A DNA stretch of 64,000 nucleotides from Aquimarina sp. Aq78 (GTDB lineage: Bacteria > Bacteroidota > Bacteroidia > Flavobacteriales > Flavobacteriaceae), in contig NZ_OMKA01000026.1 of the NCBI RefSeq assembly GCF_900299525.1, positions 434,001 to 498,000 on the forward strand. The letters run 5' to 3'. Made by a program: the position numbers and the translations under genes. Below the pieces are notes generated by a model. That model was not told the DNA's origin. It did not search any database and saw only the letters and a program-made list of their open reading frames with translations. The first letter of the stretch is position 1. The number at the start of each line of letters is the position of its first letter. This document shows, piece after piece, positions 1 to 8,619 of the stretch.

Positions 1-2147
1 CAAGGATTGGCATTACTAATCATATACCATCGGGTAGCATCTGGTCCAAAAGTTTTTAAAGTCTCGAAAGGATCAGCTGCATTACCAAGTCTTTTAGACA
101 TTTTTTGCCCATTTTTATCTAATACAAGACCATTAGATACTACATTTTTATAGGCAACATCATCAAAGATCATGGTTCCTATAGCATGTAGTGTATAGAA
201 CCATCCACGAGTTTGATCTACTCCCTCGGCTATAAAATCGGCTTTTCTTTCTCCTGCTTCTACCTTTTCTTTATTCTCAAAAGGATAATGCCATTGCGCA
301 TATGGCATTGAGCCAGAGTCAAACCATACATCGATAAGATCGCTTTCGCGTTTCATAGGTTTTCCTGAAGGAGATATCAAGGTAATTTGATCTACTACAT
401 TTTTATGAAGATCAATTTTATCATAGTTCTCTTCGCTCATATCGCCAACTGCAAAGTCTGCAAATATATCTGCTTCGAGTACTCCTGCCTTAACCGCTTT
501 ACTCATTTCGGTTTTTAATTCTTCAACAGAGCCGATAATAAGTTCTTCTTTACCATCTTCTGTTCTCCAGATTGGTAATGGAACACCCCAGAATCGAGAT
601 CGAGATAGATTCCAATCATTAGCATTAGCCAGCCAGTTACCAAAACGACCCTCACCAGTTGCTTTAGGTTTCCAATTGATACCCAGATTAAGCTCATGCA
701 TACGATCTTTAAAATCGGTTACTTTTATAAACCAGGAGTCTAAAGGATAATATAAAACAGGTTTATCGGTACGCCAGCAATTTGGGTAACTGTGTACATA
801 TTTCTCGACCTTAAAAGCTTTATTTTCTATTTTTAGTTTAATGGCTATTTCTACATCAACAGATTTCTCTGGAGCTTCACCATCATCGTAATATTCATTT
901 TTAACATATTTACCACCCAAATCACCCATTTGCGAGATAAATCGTCCTTGTAAATCTACAGTGGGTACAAGGTTATCATTTTCATCCATTACTAATAATG
1001 CAGGTACCTCGGGCTTTGCTTGCTTGGCTACTAATGCATCATCTGCACCAAAAGTTGGCGAAGTATGTACTATCCCGGTTCCATCTTCGGTAGTTACAAA
1101 ATCACCTGCAATGATTCTAAATGCATTCTCTGGATTATGATATGGTTGCACATAATCTATAAGTTGCTCATAACGAATATCGACGAGATCTGCTCCTTTA
1201 CATTCCTTTAAGATGAAATAAGGAATCTTTTTGTCTCCTTCTTTAAAAGTAGTTAGCTCTTCTTTAGTTTCTACCTGCACAAATTTGCCGGCAAATTGCT
1301 TTCCTACCAAATTTTTTGCAAGAACAACATGAATCGGCTCAAAAGTATATTGATTAAATGTTTTTACAACTACATAATCAATTTTAAGACCTACTGTTAA
1401 TGCTGTATTCGAAGGAAGAGTCCAAGGAGTTGTCGTCCAGGCGAGAAAATAAATAGCTTCTTCTATCTCCTGCAAAAACGAAGGCAACGTTTCTTTTTTA
1501 GCTTTAAATTGAGCTACAACTGTTGTGTCGGTAACATCCTGATACGTACCTGGTTGATTAAGTTCGTGTGAACTTAGTCCTGTACCTGCTTTAGGAGAGT
1601 ACGGCTGTATAGTATATCCTTTATATAATAATCCTTTTTTATAAATCTGAGAAAGCAACCACCATACACTTTCCATATACTTAGACTTATAGGTAATATA
1701 TGGATCGTCCATATCTACCCAATATCCTATTTTTTGTGTAAGATCATTCCAGATATCTGTATAACGCATCACAGCTTTTTTACAAGCTTCATTATACTCT
1801 TCTACAGTGATTTTTTTACCAATATCTTCTTTGGTAATTCCTAATTCTTTTTCTACACCAAGTTCTATCGGAAGTCCGTGTGTATCCCACCCAGCTTTAC
1901 GTTGTACCTGATATCCTTTTTGTGTCTTATAGCGACAAAAAATATCTTTAATTGCACGAGCCATTACATGATGAATTCCCGGTAATCCATTTGCTGAAGG
2001 AGGGCCTTCAAAAAAGATAAACGGTTTTGCTCCATCTCGTTCACTAATACTTTTTTCAAATATGGTATTCTGTTGCCAGAAATCCAGTATTTCGTCAGCT
2101 ACTTTAGGTAAGTCAAGTCCTTTATATTCAGGAAACTTCGTGCTCAT
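1..2147 (-). CDS. ileS: Isoleucine-tRNA ligase, 3' part missing (runs off left edge)
   Basis: Charges tRNA-Ile with isoleucine in the cytoplasm. The reading frame is open from the ATG at 2147 to the window edge (715 codons), so the anticodon-binding and C-terminal zinc regions lie outside. The N-terminal Rossmann signature is visible as PPSANGLPGIHH around residues 49-60 (the HIGH-type motif), and the second ATP signature KMSKR occurs at residues 682-686 (90-104). Between them lie the segment with AGWDTHGLPIE and the editing (CP1) region. The order and spacing of the two motifs match full-length class Ia IleRS of about 1130 residues. It is divergent from the nitrilase gene. The identification is secure; only the missing C-terminus is unseen. 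Confidence 0.97.
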   Translation of the reverse strand, partial: MSTKFPEYKGLDLPKVADEILDFWQQNTIFEKSISERDGAKPFIFFEGPPSANGLPGIHHVMARAIKDIFCRYKTQKGYQVQRKAGWDTHGLPIELGVEKELGITKEDIGKKITVEEYNEACKKAVMRYTDIWNDLTQKIGYWVDMDDPYITYKSKYMESVWWLLSQIYKKGLLYKGYTIQPYSPKAGTGLSSHELNQPGTYQDVTDTTVVAQFKAKKETLPSFLQEIEEAIYFLAWTTTPWTLPSNTALTVGLKIDYVVVKTFNQYTFEPIHVVLAKNLVGKQFAGKFVQVETKEELTTFKEGDKKIPYFILKECKGADLVDIRYEQLIDYVQPYHNPENAFRIIAGDFVTTEDGTGIVHTSPTFGADDALVAKQAKPEVPALLVMDENDNLVPTVDLQGRFISQMGDLGGKYVKNEYYDDGEAPEKSVDVEIAIKLKIENKAFKVEKYVHSYPNCWRTDKPVLYYPLDSWFIKVTDFKDRMHELNLGINWKPKATGEGRFGNWLANANDWNLSRSRFWGVPLPIWRTEDGKEELIIGSVEELKTEMSKAVKAGVLEADIFADFAVGDMSEENYDKIDLHKNVVDQITLISPSGKPMKRESDLIDVWFDSGSMPYAQWHYPFENKEKVEAGERKADFIAEGVDQTRGWFYTLHAIGTMIFDDVAYKNVVSNGLVLDKNGQKMSKRLGNAADPFETLKTFGPDATRWYMISNANP

Positions 2148-2425
2148 TTGATCGTTCTTTCTATTAAGAGTGCGAAAATAAGGATTTTCTGGAAAAAAGA
2201 AGGGTGAATTTGGAATGTGATATGAAATAATTGTTAGGTAAATATGATTTTTTAACAAAGAATTCAATTTTTCATTGAATTCTTATCGAAAACACATCAA
2301 AGTAGTAGTGAAATTAATTTTAGAAATGAACGATATGTAATGTCGAATAATGAGATCTCTTTTTAAAATCATTTGTCAGCGGTTAGATTTTAGTATTTTT
2401 AGGCGACGAAATAATTGTATGTGAT

Positions 2426-2450
2426 TTTGTATTGATCTATCCAATACAAA
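2426..2450. promoter_or_regulatory. Inverted repeat in the ileS/amidase divergent spacer
   Basis: The 331-base spacer 2148-2478 separates ileS (-) from the amidase (+) and holds no gene. Its clearest structure is a 9-bp inverted repeat, TTTGTATTG at 2426-2434 and CAATACAAA at 2442-2450, with a 7-base loop and its 3' end 28 bases before the amidase ATG. It could be an operator or a leader hairpin; no exact TAnnTTTG box was found for either gene here. Confidence 0.4.
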
Positions 2451-2478
2451 TCTGATCTCTAAATATAGTATAAAACAG

Positions 2479-3261
2479 ATGAAAGAAACTCTAGATATTG
2501 TATTACTCCAATCTCATCTGGCATGGGAAAACCCAATACAGAATCGTGCTGCTTTTGCTCAAAAAATTAATTCGATATCTCAGAAAGTGGATCTAATTAT
2601 TTTACCCGAAATGTTCACTACAGGGTTTACAATGAATGCTATCGAAGTAGCAGAAAAAATGGGGGAGGATACTTTACAATGGCTAGAGAAAATGGCCAAA
2701 TCGGCGGATTGTGCAATTGTAGGAAGTATTATTATTGAAGAAAAAGAAAACTATTATAATCGATTGGTTTTTATGCTTCCTGATGGGACTTGTGAGGTGT
2801 ATGATAAACATCAGTTATTTACATTGGCCAAAGAACAAGAAGTCTTTACTGCAGGACAAAAAGATATAATTATAGATTATAAAGGTTGGAAAATTAAACC
2901 GCTAATTTGTTATGACCTTAGATTTCCGGTATGGGCGAGAAATACTTCGGGATATGATGTATTGTTATATGTTGCCAGTTGGCCAAAACCTCGTATTGAT
3001 GCATGGGATGCATTGCTAAAAGCAAGAGCTATCGAAAATATGTGTTATTGTATTGGGGTAAATCGTGTAGGTCTTGATGGTAAAGGATATGAATATAATG
3101 GTCACTCTGGAATATATGATGTTTTAGGAGATTCGGTTTTAGAAGAAAATCCTGTCGAGAGAGAAGCTATTTTATATGCAACATTAGATATTTCTCATGT
3201 TAAAAAAATAAGAAATAAATTACCTTTTCTTGATGATAAAGATAATTTTAAACTAATCTAA
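2479..3261 (+). CDS. Nitrilase-superfamily amidohydrolase (omega-amidase/YafV-like)
   Basis: A 260-residue carbon-nitrogen hydrolase. The catalytic triad of the superfamily is visible: Glu44 in LPEMFTTGF, Lys110 in YDKHQLF and Cys144 in LICYDLRFPVWAR. The Cys context (CYDLRFP) and the length match the omega-amidase/YafV branch, which deaminates 2-oxoglutaramate or 2-oxosuccinamate, removing dead-end products of glutamine and asparagine transaminases. The exact substrate is inferred from family resemblance. No signal peptide is present, so it is cytoplasmic. Its 3' end overlaps the convergent lipoprotein gene by 9 bases. Confidence 0.9.
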   Translation: MKETLDIVLLQSHLAWENPIQNRAAFAQKINSISQKVDLIILPEMFTTGFTMNAIEVAEKMGEDTLQWLEKMAKSADCAIVGSIIIEEKENYYNRLVFMLPDGTCEVYDKHQLFTLAKEQEVFTAGQKDIIIDYKGWKIKPLICYDLRFPVWARNTSGYDVLLYVASWPKPRIDAWDALLKARAIENMCYCIGVNRVGLDGKGYEYNGHSGIYDVLGDSVLEENPVEREAILYATLDISHVKKIRNKLPFLDDKDNFKLI

Positions 3262-4866
3262 TGTGAAGGTTTGCTTTATTTCCCAGTTTGCTCTAACATC
3301 TATTGGTTCTGCAAAGTAGCGGATTTCTTCGGGTTGTATTCCTTTTAAAAAATTACCGCTGTCCCATTTGCCATTATTATTACGATCAAAAACGATTCTG
3401 ATGTAATATTTAGACGGGTCGAGATAATCAAAAGCCAAAGTTTCCTGACGTTGCACATTTTTTTCTGAAATCACTTCTTCTTTTTCATTTGTGACTTGAA
3501 CCAAAATTGGATAAGCTTCTACTTTTTGGAGTGTTAAGAAAATAGTCCCATAATCGGTTAATTTCTTTGTCCGGAAATTGATTTTTATAGTATCGTTAGC
3601 ATTGCCTGTGAAATCTTTAATAGCTTCTGGTAAAAACTGTAAACTGTAGGCGTTATTCTCTGTTTTTTCAAAAGCCAGTTGTGCTTCATTTTTTGTGATG
3701 TCTAATTTGATAGAAAAAGGAACCTCAAGTGTATCCTTATCAGTTAGAGAGATTAGTTGCTCATTAATGCTATCCAGGGCAGTATTTGCTGTAAAAACAA
3801 AATCTTTATTAGGTGGAAGTGTAGCTCCAATATAAGAGGATACTACAAGAGAATCTTTATACTGATCTTTAAATCTGGTAAGTACAGTGTCTCGATATTT
3901 TTTAACATTGGTTACTTCAAATAATAATGAATCAGCTTTAAAAAATGGTCTAAACCAATAGTGCAATGTATCTTTGTTTTTATCAGGAAAGATTCGAGTT
4001 TCAAATGTGTCTGGTGCGTCACTTAGCAACTTAATTTTCATGCTATCTACTTCACCTTCATACGGAAAAATAAATTTGTTTTTTGAGACTTGTTTAGGGT
4101 TTAGCGCTTTAAAATCCAGGGTTTCTTTAAATATATTAAGATTAAAGACTTTAGCGGTATCTTCAGGAAGTGATATTATCTCTTCATAAAACCCTATTTT
4201 ATCCTGTTTAGGTTCGTAGATATAGTTGTTAGAAATATCTTTTAAAGCAATGAGTTTAAATTTTCCTTCTTTCAGATTATGCAGACTAAAAACTAAGCTA
4301 TCTAAGGTGTTAGTAATATATCTGGGAACAGTCTTATATACCAGTGAATCTGAGTAGTTTTCATCAATTTCATATAAAGCTACTGTAATATAAGGATCTG
4401 CCTTTTTTTGAATAGCATCACCAACAGTACCTTTTATACTTAAAGAGTCGAGAGAATCTCCTGTAGAAAAAACATATCTAAAAAAAGAATTAGGATTTTC
4501 TTCATTATTATCTACTACACTTTCACCAAAATTAATACTATAGGTTGTGTTTGCTAATAAGGTGTCAAGAAATTTAATTTTTATGTATTTACTGGCTCCT
4601 CCCAAAGGAGTGATAGTCGGTTTAGGATCCATAGGAGGAGAAACGATAATTTGTTTTTGCGGATCTTTTAATTTTACATATTCATCAAAATAAATTCTGA
4701 TCTCATTTTTGTCAAAATTTGTAGAGAAATTGGGAGGCATAGCTTTTATAAAAACCGGAGGAGTCTCATCTTTAGGACCACCGGTTATAGAACCTTTTTT
4801 GGCACAACTAACCACGATGACAAGTGACGCCAAGGTAAGCAATATCATATTTATTCTTTTGCTCAT
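3253..4866 (-). CDS. Ig-like-domain lipoprotein (Bacteroidota conserved)
   Basis: A 537-residue lipoprotein. The N-terminus has a hydrophobic segment ending in a lipobox with Cys21 (VIVVSC), followed by the sequence KKGSITGGPKDETPP. This start is typical of a Bacteroidota family with an N-terminal bacterial Ig-like (Big_5/SbsA-type) domain; residues about 35-130 include DEYVKL and TYSINFGESVVDNNE, which match that domain. The rest is beta-rich and carries no recognisable catalytic motif. The C-terminal end has FDRNNNGKWDSGNF, a Ca-binding-like loop. It probably sits on the outer membrane or inner-leaflet side. The function is unknown. It lies just upstream of comF in reverse orientation but reads as a separate unit. 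Confidence 0.8.
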   Translation of the reverse strand: MSKRINMILLTLASLVIVVSCAKKGSITGGPKDETPPVFIKAMPPNFSTNFDKNEIRIYFDEYVKLKDPQKQIIVSPPMDPKPTITPLGGASKYIKIKFLDTLLANTTYSINFGESVVDNNEENPNSFFRYVFSTGDSLDSLSIKGTVGDAIQKKADPYITVALYEIDENYSDSLVYKTVPRYITNTLDSLVFSLHNLKEGKFKLIALKDISNNYIYEPKQDKIGFYEEIISLPEDTAKVFNLNIFKETLDFKALNPKQVSKNKFIFPYEGEVDSMKIKLLSDAPDTFETRIFPDKNKDTLHYWFRPFFKADSLLFEVTNVKKYRDTVLTRFKDQYKDSLVVSSYIGATLPPNKDFVFTANTALDSINEQLISLTDKDTLEVPFSIKLDITKNEAQLAFEKTENNAYSLQFLPEAIKDFTGNANDTIKINFRTKKLTDYGTIFLTLQKVEAYPILVQVTNEKEEVISEKNVQRQETLAFDYLDPSKYYIRIVFDRNNNGKWDSGNFLKGIQPEEIRYFAEPIDVRANWEIKQTFTLD

Positions 4867-5045
4867 ATCTCCGCAATAATTTTAGGACACAAAGAAACAA
4901 CTATATTTAAAAAACAAAAAACTTAATGAAATTCTATTTAAGAACGAATTCAAAATTGGCTTATAAATAGAAGTACGTTATATCAATCTCACTTGTATAA
5001 CAAGGTTTCAAATGTAAATTTATTGTATATCAGACTTTATTCTAA

Positions 5046-5726
5046 TTACTCTGTTATAGCTATTGTGGCGACACTTATTTTGATACCAGGAATAGATTTT
5101 AATACATTTACACAAGATTCTATTGTTGCACCTGTTGTAACAATATCATCAACCAACAAAATATGCTTGTTTACAAGTAAGGACTCATTTTGAATCCCGA
5201 ATGTTTCAACAGTGTTTATCCATCTGCTAAGTCTTCCGTGTTTGGATTGTTTTTTATTGTAGGAAATTTTTTTCAAAACAGAATCAACATATTCAGCATT
5301 TAGTTTTTTGGCAATTTCGGCTCCGAATTTTCCTACTTGATTATATCCTCTTTCCTGTAATCTCCTTTTGTGTAAAGGAACTGGGATTACAGAATCAATA
5401 AACTGGTATCCAGATGTTTGAATTAACTCCTGGCCGAGCCATTTTCCTAGCTCTTCTCCTATCTCTTCTCTTCCTCGATATTTTAGATTATGAATTAAAT
5501 TTTGTACTAAACTATCTTTATGAAATACAAATAAAGCAGTAGCATTTTCAATTTTGACGCGACCATAAAATACTTTTTCAATTTTTTTTGCGTTTACGTT
5601 ATGGAAATTGCCCAAAGGAAGCTCGTGTCTGCAAGAAGTGCACAGTAACCTTTCATTAGTATATAGAGGGCTGTCGCAGGCAGCACAATATATAGGATAG
5701 AATAAATACGCTAAGTCTCTTAGCAT
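5046..5726 (-). CDS. ComF family phosphoribosyltransferase-like protein
   Basis: A 226-residue ComF/GntX-type protein. The N-terminal zinc finger has two CxxC pairs (CAACD near residue 14 and CTSC near residue 30). The C-terminal half carries the PRPP-binding signature ILLVDDIVTTGAT of type I phosphoribosyltransferases and the conserved SVIPVPLHKRRLQERGYNQ segment. Family members take part in DNA uptake during competence in some bacteria, but the biochemical role is unsettled. The family assignment is firm; a role in transformation is inferred. It is divergent from the coiled-coil membrane protein gene at 5800. Confidence 0.92.
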   Translation of the reverse strand: MLRDLAYLFYPIYCAACDSPLYTNERLLCTSCRHELPLGNFHNVNAKKIEKVFYGRVKIENATALFVFHKDSLVQNLIHNLKYRGREEIGEELGKWLGQELIQTSGYQFIDSVIPVPLHKRRLQERGYNQVGKFGAEIAKKLNAEYVDSVLKKISYNKKQSKHGRLSRWINTVETFGIQNESLLVNKHILLVDDIVTTGATIESCVNVLKSIPGIKISVATIAITE

Positions 5727-5799
5727 TTTGTTAGGGAGATTAACATTAATTATTATATTTAGCTATTAAAATAACCATCAAAAATTATAAATCTTAATT

Positions 5800-6681
5800 A
5801 TGACAACTCAAAACAATAACTTAACCCTTAAGATTCTTATCGGTGTTCTAGGAGCACTGTTACTTATTCTAGGGATATTTACGTATAAGTTTTACAACGA
5901 AGAGAAGCAAAATAAAGCAATTTTGCAACAAGAAAAGGATCTTATTGAAAGTGAATTAGGAGAATTGATAACAAAGTATGACAATGCTATTGCTCTTAAT
6001 GAAGTAATGGATGATCACTTACTTAAGGCCAAAGAACGTATCGTAGTCTTATTAGATAGTGTAAAAGATAATGATGCTAATCTGGCTTTGATCTCTCGAT
6101 ACAGAAGAGAAGTAGGTAAACTTAAAAAGGAACGTGAAAGATTGTTTAAGCTTGCAGATAGTTTAACGGTTGCAAATACGCAATTAACTACAGATTTAGA
6201 TAGTACTTCTGTCGCATTAAATAAAAGAATAATCTTATCAGATTCGTTACAAACTCAAAACAGTAAACTTGCTGATATTGTAGAAAGAGGTTCGGCGCTT
6301 ACGGCAGCAAATATTAAAGCAGAAGGAGTACGTGTACGTAACAGTGGTAAAATATCAACAACTTCTAAAGCAAGTAGAGCAGAAAAAGTAAGAGTTTGTT
6401 TTACACTTGCACCAAATAAATTAACAGAAAAAGGAGATAAAAACCTTTATGTACAGGTGGTTAATCCTGGTAATGTTTTAATAGGAGATAAAATAGCTGT
6501 AAACTTTGATAGTGCTACACTTACCTATAGTGGAACTAATAAAGTATTCTATGAAAATGAAGCACTGGATGTTTGTGTATTAGTAGATGCAGCAGAAGGA
6601 GAACTAGTTAAAGGAAACTATATTGTAAATGTATTCTCTGGACCAAAAATGATCTCAAACACTCAGTTTGAACTAAGATAA
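5800..6681 (+). CDS. Conserved hypothetical, membrane-anchored coiled-coil protein
   Basis: A 293-residue protein I do not recognise by name. It has a short cytoplasmic N-terminus, one transmembrane segment at about residues 10-27 (ILIGVLGALLLILGIFTYKF), then a long heptad-rich coiled coil (about 30-160) and a C-terminal beta-rich domain (about 190-293) beginning at VRVCFTLAPNKLT. Single-spanning anchors with periplasmic coiled coils of this build are common in flavobacteria. It is a single gene with its own terminator. A near-consensus -7 box, TATATTTA, lies at 5754-5761, about 38 bases upstream of the ATG. Confidence 0.75.
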   Translation: MTTQNNNLTLKILIGVLGALLLILGIFTYKFYNEEKQNKAILQQEKDLIESELGELITKYDNAIALNEVMDDHLLKAKERIVVLLDSVKDNDANLALISRYRREVGKLKKERERLFKLADSLTVANTQLTTDLDSTSVALNKRIILSDSLQTQNSKLADIVERGSALTAANIKAEGVRVRNSGKISTTSKASRAEKVRVCFTLAPNKLTEKGDKNLYVQVVNPGNVLIGDKIAVNFDSATLTYSGTNKVFYENEALDVCVLVDAAEGELVKGNYIVNVFSGPKMISNTQFELR

Positions 6682-6703
6682 ATTTTTTAGATACAAAATT
6701 AGA

Positions 6704-6738
6704 AACTGTCATATTGCTTAAAATATGACGGTTTTTTT
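6704..6738 (+). terminator. Intrinsic terminator after the coiled-coil protein gene
   Basis: A 12-bp stem (6704-6715 with 6722-6733, one G-T pair) and a 6-base loop, followed by a run of seven T ending at 6738. Confidence 0.85.
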
Positions 6739-6846
6739 ATGCTTTTGTCAGAAATTACTTTCGATGAGTAACCCCTGCGTTAGCAACTGATGAAGATTTT
6801 AATAAAAAACAAAATCAGATTCGTTTTCAAATCATTTAAATTCAGT

Positions 6847-6854
6847 TATTTTTG
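6847..6854 (+). promoter_or_regulatory. -7 promoter box of glyQS (TATTTTTG)
   Basis: An exact match to the Bacteroidota -7 consensus TAnnTTTG, ending only 4 bases before the ATG at 6859. No clear -33 TTG is present. The geometry predicts a leaderless or near-leaderless transcript and supports the start at 6859 over the in-frame ATG at 6790. Confidence 0.65.
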
Positions 6855-6858
6855 CGCA

Positions 6859-8394
6859 ATGGCAAAGCAAGAAGATAAATTTAAAAAGGTTATTGCCCAT
6901 GCTAAGGAGTATGGGTATATTTTTGGTTCTAGTGAAATTTATGATGGACTAAGTGCGGTATATGATTATGGTCAAAATGGAGTAGAACTTAAAAAAAATA
7001 TAAGAGAATATTGGTGGAAAAGCATGGTGAATATGCACCAGAATATTGTTGGTCTTGATGCTGCAATATTTATGCATCCTACAACCTGGAAAGCTTCGGG
7101 GCACGTAGATGCTTTTAGTGACCCTCTTATTGATAATAAAGATTCTAAAAAAAGATATAGAGCCGATGTACTTATTGAAGATTATGCAGAAAAGCTTAAT
7201 CAAAAGGCTCAAAAAGAAATCGCTAAAGCCAAAAAACGTTTTGGAGATGATTTTGATGAAGCTCAATTTGTAGCGACTAATCCGAGAGTAGTAAAATACC
7301 TTTCTAAAAAAGAAGAGGTTATACAGCGTATGGCAAAATCTTTGGATAATGAAGATCTTGCAGATGTAAAGGCATTAATAGAAGAATTAGAAATTGCTGA
7401 CCCAGAGACTGGTTCTAAAAACTGGACAGAGGTGCGACAATTTAACCTAATGTTTGGTACTAAATTAGGAGCATCTGCAGAATCTGCTACCGATTTATTC
7501 TTAAGACCAGAAACTGCTCAAGGTATTTTTGTGAATTTCTTGAATGTTCAGAAAACGGGACGAATGAAAATACCGTTTGGAATTGCTCAAACCGGAAAAG
7601 CATTTAGAAATGAGATCGTAGCGCGCCAGTTTATTTTTAGGATGCGAGAGTTTGAACAAATGGAAATGCAATTTTTCGTACGCCCTGGTGAAGAAATGAA
7701 ATGGTATGAATACTGGAAAGAAACCCGATTAAATTGGCATTTATCTTTAGGTTTAGGTAAAGAAAATTATCGTTTTCATGATCACGATAAACTAGCACAC
7801 TATGCGAATGCTGCTGCCGATATTGAGTTTGATTTTCCTTTTGGATTTAAAGAATTAGAAGGAATTCACTCCAGAACAGATTTTGATCTTAAAGCACATG
7901 AAGAACACTCTGGTAAAAAATTACAATTTTTTGACCCCGAGTTAAAAGAAAGCTATGTTCCTTATGTTGTCGAAACTTCGGTTGGATTAGACAGAATGTT
8001 CCTGGCTGTATTCTCTACCGCATTACAAGATGAAGAATTAGAAGATGGTAGTAGTAGAGTAGTATTAAAATTACCTGCAGTTGTTGCCCCTGTAAAAGCA
8101 GCAATACTTCCATTGGTTAAAAAAGATGGCCTGCCAGAGATTGCAGAACAGATTGTTGATGATCTAAAATGGAAATTTAATGTTATTTATGACGAAAAAG
8201 ATGCTATTGGACGTCGATATAGAAGACAAGATGCTAATGGTACTCCATTTTGTATCACAGTAGATCATGATACTAAAAAAGATAATATGGTTACGATAAG
8301 AGATCGAGATACTATGGAGCAGAAACGAGTGGCGATTACAGAACTTAAAGCAATCATTTCTGAAAAAACAGATGCCGAGTATTGGTTAAAATAA
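6859..8394 (+). CDS. glyQS: Glycine-tRNA ligase, single-chain dimeric type
   Basis: A class II aminoacyl-tRNA synthetase that charges tRNA-Gly; 511 residues from the chosen start. The frame can be extended 23 codons upstream to 6790, but the MAKQEDKFKKVIAHAKEYGY start matches the family N-terminus, and a -7 promoter box lies 4 bases ahead of it. Visible motifs are the WKASGHVDAFSDPL segment (motif 1 region), RNEIVARQFIFRMREFEQMEMQFF (motif 2, given here only as a landmark) and the C-terminal anticodon-binding domain with a late GRRYRRQDANGTPFCITVDHDT stretch. This is the eukaryote/archaeal-like alpha2 form, not the alpha2beta2 form, as is normal for Bacteroidota. Confidence 0.97.
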   Translation: MAKQEDKFKKVIAHAKEYGYIFGSSEIYDGLSAVYDYGQNGVELKKNIREYWWKSMVNMHQNIVGLDAAIFMHPTTWKASGHVDAFSDPLIDNKDSKKRYRADVLIEDYAEKLNQKAQKEIAKAKKRFGDDFDEAQFVATNPRVVKYLSKKEEVIQRMAKSLDNEDLADVKALIEELEIADPETGSKNWTEVRQFNLMFGTKLGASAESATDLFLRPETAQGIFVNFLNVQKTGRMKIPFGIAQTGKAFRNEIVARQFIFRMREFEQMEMQFFVRPGEEMKWYEYWKETRLNWHLSLGLGKENYRFHDHDKLAHYANAAADIEFDFPFGFKELEGIHSRTDFDLKAHEEHSGKKLQFFDPELKESYVPYVVETSVGLDRMFLAVFSTALQDEELEDGSSRVVLKLPAVVAPVKAAILPLVKKDGLPEIAEQIVDDLKWKFNVIYDEKDAIGRRYRRQDANGTPFCITVDHDTKKDNMVTIRDRDTMEQKRVAITELKAIISEKTDAEYWLK

Positions 8395-8417
8395 TTTTGG
8401 GAGAAGTTTTTCCTCAT

Positions 8418-8448
8418 AAAGCTGCCTTATAATTAGGCAGCTTTTTTT
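8418..8448 (+). terminator. Intrinsic terminator of glyQS
   Basis: A 10-bp perfect stem (AAAGCTGCCT at 8418-8427 with AGGCAGCTTT at 8435-8444) and a 7-base loop, followed by T residues to 8448. It starts 23 bases after the glyQS stop codon. Confidence 0.9.
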
Positions 8449-8619
8449 ATTCTAATAAAAACATGGATAAGATATGATCGTTGACAATCATTGATAATTT
8501 TTTTTAAAATTAACCGTTTTTTTATCAATACTTAGGATAAAGTGCTTTATGGTTATCGTATTTTGAAGTTTAGTTGTATTTTAGTCTCTAAGTAAAGAGC
8601 CAGGTCTTAATATAAATTA

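Noticed and set aside
6949..7266. Minus-strand ORF of 105 codons inside glyQS
   Set aside because: It lies wholly within the well-supported glyQS frame and its composition (Phe/Ile-rich) is that of an antisense shadow.
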